A DNA stretch of 64,000 bases from Victivallales bacterium (GTDB lineage: Bacteria; Verrucomicrobiota; Lentisphaeria; Victivallales; UBA1829). The number at the start of each line of letters is the position of its first letter. Position 1 is the stretch's first letter. A program made the position numbers and the translations under genes. A model generated the notes under the pieces. The model was not told the origin of the DNA, searched no databases, and saw only the letters and a program-made list of their open reading frames with translations. The stretch covers positions 123,865 through 187,864 of the forward strand of contig JAEEQN010000001.1 of NCBI GenBank assembly GCA_016285345.1, written 5' to 3'. Below are positions 55,503 to 62,036 of the stretch, piece by piece.

Positions 55503-55666
55503 TCAGCCCCGGAACTGACTTCGGGGGCTGAGACATAAGAGAAGATTAAAAGGTTTGTTCCGAAATAACCCCTGTCGCCTGTATAAATTCAACCGTTGTC
55601 GAACAGCATCCATCCGAGCAATGCTGCACCACAGGTGCAGCTCAAGTTTGGGTTGCACGTCCAAAC
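55503..55666. other. Hairpin-rich intergenic region upstream of hipBA
   Basis: Three perfect stems are visible: TCAGCCCC/GGGGCTGA (55503-55531), GCTGCACC/GGTGCAGC with a 3-nt loop (55623-55641), and GTTTGG/CCAAAC (55646-55666). None has a clear T-run. I see no coding sequence here. Confidence 0.5.
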
Positions 55667-55691
55667 CTGGAAACAATTAAAAAAACGCTGC

Positions 55692-55749
55692 ATAACACCA
55701 TATTAGATTTGACTTATTGGCTATGCGATGCTATTTTAATATGTGTTAT
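55692..55749. promoter_or_regulatory. hipBA promoter flanked by an inverted repeat (probable HipB operator)
   Basis: TTGACT (55709-55714) and TATTTT (55732-55737) are spaced by 17 nt on the plus strand. ATAACACCATATTA (55692-55705) and TAATATGTGTTAT (55737-55749) are inverted copies, with one bulged base, that bracket the promoter. A HipB dimer bound at both arms could loop or cover the promoter, as expected for autoregulated toxin-antitoxin operons. Confidence 0.6.
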
Positions 55750-55781
55750 CGGATTCATGACGCCAAATTACGGAGGCTGAC

Positions 55782-56096
55782 ATGGCGAAAAAAACTGCAA
55801 TCGTACTGCCGAAGACGGAGGAACTCCTGCGTACCTTCGGCGAAAACATTCGTCTGGCGCGCCTGCGCCGGAATATCACGGCGAAACTTGAGGCGGAACG
55901 AGCAGGGATCAGTATCGTGACGCTCGCAAAGATCGAGAATGGCGCACCGACCGTGGCGATAGGGCATTACATGCAAGTTCTCCTGACGCTGGGGCTGGAA
56001 CGTGACATCCTGAAGGTCGCCGCGGACGATGAACTTGGACGGAAGCTTCAGGATATCGGGTTGTCCGTCCGCAGACGCGCATCGAAACGGAGCTGA
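55782..56096 (+). CDS. hipB: HipB-like antitoxin (XRE helix-turn-helix)
   Basis: 104 residues with a GGAGG ribosome site 5 nt before the ATG. The HTH reads RLARLRRNITAKLEAERAGI and continues SIVTLAKIENGAPTVA, an XRE-type fold. It should bind the operator at 55692-55749 and neutralise HipA. The C-terminal tail is basic (RRRASKRS). It ends 2 nt before hipA, the usual coupled order. Confidence 0.88.
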   Translation: MAKKTAIVLPKTEELLRTFGENIRLARLRRNITAKLEAERAGISIVTLAKIENGAPTVAIGHYMQVLLTLGLERDILKVAADDELGRKLQDIGLSVRRRASKRS

Positions 56097-56098
56097 GT

Positions 56099-57355
56099 AT
56101 GAACACAGGCAAGACTATTTACGTTTACTTCGATCATCGGTCCGCGCGACGGGCGCCTGTTCTGCTCGGCATACTCACGGCGCAGCAGGTCCGGGGCAAG
56201 GAAGTCTTTTCGTTCGAGTTCAGCAAAGACTGGCTGAGGGAACATCCTGGTCAGGCACTTGATCCCGATTTACAGTTGTACGCCGGACCTCAATTCACCA
56301 TGAAACCGAACTTCGGACTCTTCATGGATTCTGCACCGGATCGCTGGGGGCGGAAGCTCATGCAGCGTCGGGAGGCATATCGGGCCCGCCGAGAGGGAGA
56401 ATCGCCGAGGATTCTGATGGAATCCGATTACCTGCTGGGCGTTCATGATGAAGCCCGCATGGGGGCATTGCGCTTCAAAACGAATCCCGACGGGCATTTC
56501 CTGAACGACGATCAGGCTATGGCGGCTCCGCCGTGGGCTCGTTTGCGCGAACTCGAGGAGGCGAGCAGACACGTCGACGATGACAGCGCGGATTCCGAAC
56601 GCGAAAAATGGCTTGCGATGCTGATCGCGCCCGGCTCGTCGTTGGGCGGAGCTCGACCGAAAGCCTGCATTTCTGCTCAGGATGGATCGCAGTGGATCGC
56701 CAAGTTCCCCAGCCACAAGGATACCTCGAATATGTCTGCGTGGGAATACGCGGTCATGCGGATGGCGCGTGATGCGGGTTTGAATGTGCCGGAAATCAAA
56801 TTGGAACACTTTTCCAAGTATGGTTCGACCTTCCTGACCAAACGTTTTGACCGGAATGGTTACGAACGGATTCATTTCGCCTCGGCAATGACACTGCTTG
56901 GCAAAACAGACGGAGCCGACGCCCAGCAGGGCGAAAGCTATCTTGAGCTTGCGGAATTCATCATGCGCTACGGAGCCAGACCAGGCGCCGATTTGCACGA
57001 ACTCTGGCGACGCATCGTTTTCTCCATTGCGGTATCCAACACGGACGACCATCTGCGCAACCACGGTTTTCTGCTGGCGGAATCTGGTTGGAACCTTTCA
57101 CCCGCCTACGACATCAACCCGAATTCGCAGGGACACGGTCTCTCGTTGAACATAACTGACACGGACAACTCCCTTGACTTTGAACTTGCGATGGAGGTCG
57201 CGCTTTTTTTCAGAATCAGTGCCCTCGAGGCGAAGAAGATTCTTAATAAGGTCGGTTCCACCGTTTCAAAGTGGCGGCGTTACGCAACTGGTGCAGGAAT
57301 CGGCCATGCCGAACAGGAGGAAATGGAACCCGCATTCCGAGTGCCGGGGCATTAG
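56099..57355 (+). CDS. hipA: HipA-like serine/threonine kinase toxin
   Basis: 418 residues, full HipA length. The N-terminal subdomain has LLGILTAQQVRGKEVFSFEF. The ATP loop is PGSSLGGARPKAC. The catalytic Asp is in SIAVSNTDDHLRNHGFLL, and the Mg-binding motif is LSPAYDINPN. All key residues are present. In E. coli HipA phosphorylates glutamyl-tRNA synthetase and causes persistence; the target here is unknown. It is followed at once by an IS3 element, and has a higher GC content than the polysaccharide genes. Confidence 0.9.
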   Translation: MNTGKTIYVYFDHRSARRAPVLLGILTAQQVRGKEVFSFEFSKDWLREHPGQALDPDLQLYAGPQFTMKPNFGLFMDSAPDRWGRKLMQRREAYRARREGESPRILMESDYLLGVHDEARMGALRFKTNPDGHFLNDDQAMAAPPWARLRELEEASRHVDDDSADSEREKWLAMLIAPGSSLGGARPKACISAQDGSQWIAKFPSHKDTSNMSAWEYAVMRMARDAGLNVPEIKLEHFSKYGSTFLTKRFDRNGYERIHFASAMTLLGKTDGADAQQGESYLELAEFIMRYGARPGADLHELWRRIVFSIAVSNTDDHLRNHGFLLAESGWNLSPAYDINPNSQGHGLSLNITDTDNSLDFELAMEVALFFRISALEAKKILNKVGSTVSKWRRYATGAGIGHAEQEEMEPAFRVPGH

Positions 57356-57428
57356 TCCTTGAATCGTTTTTTGCGAAAAAAATGAACTCAGGAAAACAAT
57401 ATAACAGTTCAATCAAACTCAAACAGAT

Positions 57429-58559
57429 ATGAAGACTGAACAGGAGAAGGCCGAACTTGTTGCTTTGTATCGTGCGGGAACGCCTGTCAATGTCTTATGC
57501 GAAAGATTTGGTATTTGCAAGAGCACGGCATACAATTGGATTCAAAAGTTTTCTCCAATCAAACGCGCATCGTGCGTACGTACGGTCACTCCGGATAGTT
57601 ATTACCGCCTCGAACGGGAAATGCAAACGCTTCGGACAGAAAATGAGATCATTCGACGAAGTGGTTTCCTGCTGGGCATTCCATTGGGAGCAAAGATAGA
57701 GACAATCGACCGACTGAAATCAGATTTCTCGGTTTATATCCTGTGCAAGACTCTCGGCGTGTTGAAATCGACCTACTATCATCATAAATTGCGCAGTCCT
57801 GTTCGAAAATGGTATGAACTCAACAACGATAAACTTCGTCCCCTCGTGAAGGAAATATTTGACGAAAGTCGGGAGCGTTTTGGGGCGCGGAAAATCAAAC
57901 ATGCCCTCAACAAACAGGGATATGTGGTCAGCGAGGCACATGTCTCTCACCTGATGAAAGAAATGAATCTGGTCTGCAAGCAGGTGCGAGTCCGTTATTT
58001 TTCAACGACTAATCGGAAGTACAAGTATTATCGCAACAAAGTCCAACGCAAATTTGAGACCGAGGCTCCGAATCTTGTCTGGGTGAGCGATTTCACAAGT
58101 GTTTATGTCAAAGATGCCCCTTACTCCATAGCGGTGATCATTGACTTGTATGCACGTATGGTCGTTGCGTACGATGTCATGGCGAACGCGACAGCGAAAC
58201 GCATGATCGGTCTTTTTGACACCGCATTTGAACAACGCCATCGTCCGGACAACCTGACGTTTCATTCCGATCAGGGAACGCAGTATACCGCATACACATT
58301 CCGCAAACATCTGCGTGATCTCGGCGTGAACCAGTCGTTTTCAAATCCGGGAACGCCATTGGACAATGCAGTCGCAGAGTCCTTTTTCTCATGCATGAAA
58401 CGGGAAGAGCTCTCCCATAACTACTATGACTCGGTCGATGATTTGAGGCGGGATGTTGCGGATTATGTGGTCTTTTTCAACAACATGCGCTCACATCGGA
58501 AGTTGGGAATGCTGACTCCATGCGAGGCGGAGCAACAATTCGAGCTCGAAAAAAACTAA
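57429..58559 (+). CDS. IS3-family transposase (single ORF)
   Basis: 376 residues. Residues 1-50 are a helix-turn-helix (VNVLCERFGICKSTAYNWIQ), ~65-85 a leucine-zipper-like stretch, and ~190-370 the rve/DDE integrase core: LVWVSDFTSV (first Asp), FHSDQGTQYTAY (second Asp) and DNAVAESFFSCMKREEL (Glu). HTH and DDE parts are fused without the usual OrfA/OrfB frameshift. All catalytic residues are intact, so it may still be active. Confidence 0.92.
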   Translation: MKTEQEKAELVALYRAGTPVNVLCERFGICKSTAYNWIQKFSPIKRASCVRTVTPDSYYRLEREMQTLRTENEIIRRSGFLLGIPLGAKIETIDRLKSDFSVYILCKTLGVLKSTYYHHKLRSPVRKWYELNNDKLRPLVKEIFDESRERFGARKIKHALNKQGYVVSEAHVSHLMKEMNLVCKQVRVRYFSTTNRKYKYYRNKVQRKFETEAPNLVWVSDFTSVYVKDAPYSIAVIIDLYARMVVAYDVMANATAKRMIGLFDTAFEQRHRPDNLTFHSDQGTQYTAYTFRKHLRDLGVNQSFSNPGTPLDNAVAESFFSCMKREELSHNYYDSVDDLRRDVADYVVFFNNMRSHRKLGMLTPCEAEQQFELEKN

Positions 58560-58560
58560 A

Positions 58561-58904
58561 GGGCATTTTGGAATTCCAGCCGGAATAGTCCAAAATACCC
58601 TGTGCGAATCACTTTTTGAGCTCATAAATCACTTACCATCAAAGAGTTGCACTAAATTTTTAGCATAAAAAAGGCAAACTATTCGACATGTTTTTCGAAA
58701 ACGGAGAATAAAACGTCGAAAAATGAACGTGGATTTCAACAGTTCATCCGCGCTTTTTTTGTTTTTCTCACACAGATGTAGAATGTTACGCTATTTTCGA
58801 AAGAGCATAGAATAGAATCCGCAGGCGGAAATCTGTTCTATTCTTAATATACACCTTCCATGGAATAATTCAAGTCGATTTTATGTTTTTTTCAAAAAAA
58901 CATG
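58561..58904 (+). ncRNA. Conserved non-coding tail of the IS3 element (candidate structured RNA)
   Basis: A stem GGGCATTTTGGA...TCCAAAATACCC follows the transposase stop directly. Further on, AGAATAGAA (58809-58817) pairs with TTCTATTCT (58836-58844). The corresponding stem in the remnant at 55400-55435 has a different sequence (CGGAATA/TATTCCG) that still pairs. Whether it is transcribed is unknown. Confidence 0.35.
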
Positions 58905-59270
58905 GAATCTTCACATGGATCAGGACTTTGTTGGGTTCCCGTTCAGGCGTATCGTTTCCGTTCAGGACGATTTAGCGGCCTTGTCGGTTGTTGCCTTCAA
59001 GTTTCAAGTCTGGTGTCCTATCTGGCATTTTAGTGGCGCGTGAGCTCAGATCAAGCTCGCGCCACGAAAAGTGTCCGGTTATTGGCGCCAGATAACGCGC
59101 CGGGTACACGGTGTCGGGCCTTCTCATCGGGATCAAAGATGAACTTGGTGGCGTTCCACGGCTCGCCGCCACGCTTTGTCACGTATTCAAGAAAAAACGG
59201 ACATCTTAAATGGCGCGAAAATCGGACAAATTATCTGGCGTCTAACAAGCAGGACGATAAAGATGTGTTA
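58905..59270. other. Intergenic stretch with coding-like fragment and 12-bp hairpin
   Basis: The minus strand has a short reading frame, YVTKRGGEPWNATKFIFDPD up to a stop near 59055, with no start of its own; I do not recognise it. GTGGCGCG(TG)AGCT at 59033-59046 pairs with AGCTCGCGCCAC at 59054-59065. The rest shows nothing I can name. It may be the wreck of an older insertion. Confidence 0.35.
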
Positions 59271-60344
59271 TCAATCTTCTATCTTAGGAAACTTTTTCTG
59301 TGTCAATTCTTTGTCCCCTTCCTTATAGGTAAAAACGAGTTTTTTTGCCTTGTTTCCCAAATTGTCAAATGTCATCGTCGCCGAGAACGGCGAGATAGAC
59401 AAATCGACATTGGATTCGATGGGCTTTAGAACAACATCGTTTTTATCTGCGTTGGAGGGATAGATTCTTGGGTAAACAGAAGAAAACCAATAACGGATGT
59501 TCTTTGAATCAAATGACATCTGTCCATAAAGTTTGCCTTGATAATAGATGGAGGCATGCAGGATTTCCGAAGCTGCCTCTTCAAAAAGAAAGCTGTACCC
59601 ATTTTTACAATGGATTTCGATTTGATTCTCCCTCTGCACGGATTCGAAGTTTTTCTCCGGTTCAGTACGAAGGGATTTTGGAGAGGAAAACAACAGCCCG
59701 GTCGGAATGTATTGGTCATGCTCCATCAAAGGGATTTCGTTTGTCAGGTATGTCTGCCGCGTCTCTACTTTTGAATCTTTATATAGCTTATTCGTAATAA
59801 AAGATTCATCTTTTTGGGAGCGGATCATAAGCTGGTTGGTGTATCGTACACCATGCATCTTTTGAAACGCCCGAATGACTGGCAGACCAAAAACAAGCCA
59901 TGCATTATAGTCGAAATAATCCACACCCTCTTGTGTTTTTTCTAAATATTTCTCAAAATTGAAAAAAACTTGCTCAAAAACACGTTTTTCTTCCGTTGTG
60001 CCGGGGGTGGAATTCAGATAGATAGAACTCACGAAATCATAGTTCTTATTGGAAAGAATAAGGCAAATAGATCCAATCTCCATTTCCCCTGCTTCTTTTG
60101 CTTTTTGGGGATTCGACAGAATGATACGGAAAAAGAAATCTTTCAAACCATTTTGTCGAATCTCTATGATGTCAGTGCTCTTAACAGAGTCATCAAGAGA
60201 CTCCAACGCAGGAGAAAGGATAACTGCTTCCTCTGGACTGACAACTTTCACCTCGATTCCGGATAGTTTTATTCCAAATAGGAGAAATGAAACGGTTAAA
60301 AACAAGGAGACGGTCTTAGCGGAAATAAAACGAGTCTGGTTCAT
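59271..60344 (-). CDS. Secreted protein of unknown function; possible immunity protein to an Rhs tip
   Basis: 357 residues with an N-terminal signal peptide (about residues 9-30, VSLFLTVSFLLFGIKLSG). The mature part is beta-rich without catalytic motifs. It starts 11 nt after the stop of a short C-terminal fragment (60356-60607) in the same direction. Rhs toxin tips are often followed immediately by their immunity gene, and the main rhs gene is next door, so an immunity role is a reasonable inference and no more. Confidence 0.55.
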   Translation of the reverse strand: MNQTRFISAKTVSLFLTVSFLLFGIKLSGIEVKVVSPEEAVILSPALESLDDSVKSTDIIEIRQNGLKDFFFRIILSNPQKAKEAGEMEIGSICLILSNKNYDFVSSIYLNSTPGTTEEKRVFEQVFFNFEKYLEKTQEGVDYFDYNAWLVFGLPVIRAFQKMHGVRYTNQLMIRSQKDESFITNKLYKDSKVETRQTYLTNEIPLMEHDQYIPTGLLFSSPKSLRTEPEKNFESVQRENQIEIHCKNGYSFLFEEAASEILHASIYYQGKLYGQMSFDSKNIRYWFSSVYPRIYPSNADKNDVVLKPIESNVDLSISPFSATMTFDNLGNKAKKLVFTYKEGDKELTQKKFPKIED

Positions 60345-60355
60345 TGTCAGATCCT

Positions 60356-60607
60356 TTAAATAAGTTTTCTTTTACATTTATCATTATGCCCTCCCCAAAA
60401 TTCCCCTATTGCTTCGCTACAAGCACACGAATTATTAAGATTACTTAAATCGTCTATAGCTCGCCGGAAATTGTCTAAAGCCAAATCAGAATATAATTGA
60501 ATATTAGTTGTTGCTGACAACACTGCCTCATAGGCATCATGATAAAATGTCATGAAAGGGGTAAGTGGTTTTGGCGAGACTTTCTGTGCGAGTGCGGTGT
60601 ACCCCAT
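60356..60607 (-). pseudogene. Orphan C-terminal fragment, cut by an IS3 insertion
   Basis: 83 codons ending CACSEAIGEFWGGHNDKCKR. The 5' side runs straight into the end of the IS3 element at about 60612, so the start shown (60607) is probably not a real one. Position between an Rhs gene and a secreted protein suggests a displaced Rhs toxin tip. No toxin family recognised. Confidence 0.45.
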
Positions 60608-60674
60608 TGGTTGGACAGTTTTCTTGAGATTGATAGGTGTAAATGTTCTGGTTTGTCGACCGGCTCGGGGCGGA

Positions 60675-60723
60675 GCAAAACCCGACCGACCATATAGCTC
60701 CGGAGGAGCAGGTCGGGTTTTGC
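60675..60723. terminator. 13-bp hairpin inside the IS3 end
   Basis: GCAAAACCCGACC pairs with GGTCGGGTTTTGC around a 23-nt loop that itself contains GCTCC/GGAGC. It lies just after the orfB stop and near the element end, where it could terminate transposase transcription or block read-through from outside. No long T-run. Confidence 0.55.
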
Positions 60724-60742
60724 GGAGCCCCCTTGACTTCGT

Positions 60743-61630
60743 CTAATATACATCCTCCTTGTTTTGATTGCAAGTGTTTGTTTTCTTTTTTTGCAATAAA
60801 AGTGCGGCTCTGTTGTGAAGGCCTTCTTCATAGACGGCATCCGGTGTCCGGTAGTTCAAGGCCGAATGAAGTTGAACTCCGTTGTAAAAGTTCACATATC
60901 CTTGGACTCCTCTGCGGAGCTGAGGCAGGGACTTGTACTCCTTGATCAGAAGGTCTTCGTACTTCAGGGACCACCAGAACCGTTCCATTTTGGCGTTGTC
61001 ATGGCATCTGCCGCGTCCATCCATGCTGATCTTGACTCCATACTCCTTGAGTACGTCCGTGAACTCCTTGCTGGTGAATTGGCTTCCTTGATCCGAGTTG
61101 AATATCTCGGGAATGCCGTATCTGGTCATGGCGAGCAGCAGAGTCTCGATGCAGGAGTATGCGTCCATTGTATTTACGACGTTGTAGGCCAGGTTCTTTC
61201 GGCTGTAGAGGTCTATGATGGCGATTACAAAGGCTCTGCATCCTGAAACCTTGGTGTAGGTGATGTCGGTCGTCCAAACCTGGTTCGAATGGTCTATCCT
61301 CAAATCTCGTAAGAGATAGGGATAGACCTTGTGCCCCGGATGAGGTTTCGATGTGGATAAGTGCGGTCGTGGATAGACCGTACGCAAGCCCGTTGCCTTG
61401 TGCAGACGACGAACGCGCTTGTGATTGACCGTGTAACCCTTTTGGCGGAGTTCGGCCGTTATCCGGCGAATTCCGTAAAAAGGCTTGTCCATGTAGATGT
61501 TCATGATTTCGTCCTTGACGTTTTGATTCTTGCGCTGTTGTTCAGGGCTGTGCTGCGGCTGGTAGTAATAGCTCGAACGCGGCACATGGAGCAACTCCAA
61601 TTGTCTCCTGACGCTCAAATCCTTGCACAA
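60743..61630 (-). CDS. IS3-family transposase OrfB
   Basis: 295 residues, start annotated at TTG 61630. The integrase core is intact: QVWTTDITYTKVSG (first Asp), IFNSDQGSQFTSKEF (second Asp), and GRCHDNAKMERFWWSLKYE (Glu). The N-terminal HTH_21 region has FYGIRRITAELRQKGYTVNH. It is in the -1 frame relative to orfA and is probably made mostly as an OrfAB fusion by ribosomal frameshifting, as in other IS3 elements; I see no textbook A6G heptamer. Confidence 0.93.
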   Translation of the reverse strand: MCKDLSVRRQLELLHVPRSSYYYQPQHSPEQQRKNQNVKDEIMNIYMDKPFYGIRRITAELRQKGYTVNHKRVRRLHKATGLRTVYPRPHLSTSKPHPGHKVYPYLLRDLRIDHSNQVWTTDITYTKVSGCRAFVIAIIDLYSRKNLAYNVVNTMDAYSCIETLLLAMTRYGIPEIFNSDQGSQFTSKEFTDVLKEYGVKISMDGRGRCHDNAKMERFWWSLKYEDLLIKEYKSLPQLRRGVQGYVNFYNGVQLHSALNYRTPDAVYEEGLHNRAALLLQKKKTNTCNQNKEDVY

Positions 61631-61635
61631 CGGAT

Positions 61636-61941
61636 TTATTTGGGCTTTTCGATGTTCAAGCCCAACGCCAAGGACACACTTCGCAAAAAGTCGTTCTCCA
61701 CCTCAAGACGTCCGATTTTCTTCATCAAATCGTCCTCCGTGTACATCTTCTTCTGCTCGGCCTTCCGTTCCGAAGGCCACATGAAGAGTTCCGAGGCGCC
61801 TTCCTGGAGACGTTTCTTCCAGTTTTGAACTTGATTCGGGTGAACCTGATACTTGCTGGCGATCTCCGCAATCGTCAGTTCTCCTCGCATTGCCTCAAGT
61901 GCAACACGACTCTTGAATTTGCTGTCATAGCTTTTTCGCAT
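61636..61941 (-). CDS. IS3-family transposase OrfA
   Basis: 101 residues with an N-terminal helix-turn-helix (LTIAEIASKYQVHPNQVQNW) and a C-terminal leucine-zipper-like region (DDLMKKIGRLEVENDFLRS). It binds the inverted ends of the element and, alone, usually acts as a regulator. It ends 5 nt before the OrfB start in the other frame. Confidence 0.93.
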   Translation of the reverse strand: MRKSYDSKFKSRVALEAMRGELTIAEIASKYQVHPNQVQNWKKRLQEGASELFMWPSERKAEQKKMYTEDDLMKKIGRLEVENDFLRSVSLALGLNIEKPK

Positions 61942-62036
61942 AAAACGGCGCGCTCCTTTCTCTGGTTGTTAATATAATGCCGTTTTACACCTTGTCAAGC
62001 TGTCCAGTTTTTGGGGAACAGCGCAGTATCACAGAA

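Larger units (their letters stand above)
57366..58904 (+). mobile_element. IS3-family element with single-ORF transposase and long tail
   Basis: Likely ends are the near-palindromic GTTTTTTGCGAAAAAAATG at the left and TTTATGTTTTTTTCAAAAAAA at the right, which are inverted relative to each other. About 1.54 kb in total, of which ~340 bp after the transposase are non-coding. Boundaries are approximate because I could not confirm a target duplication. Confidence 0.6.
60612..62006 (-). mobile_element. IS3-family element with orfA/orfB
   Basis: The ends share inverted TGGACAG (60612-60618, and CTGTCCA at 62000-62006), each followed inwards by AGGTGTAAA after a short variable stretch. About 1.4 kb, the normal size for this family. 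It separates the rhs gene from the orphan fragment at 60356. Confidence 0.75.

Noticed and set aside
55717-55920. Small Arg-rich plus-strand ORF upstream of and across hipB
   Set aside because: It overlaps hipB in another frame and has no ribosome site, whereas hipB has GGAGG and a clear helix-turn-helix.
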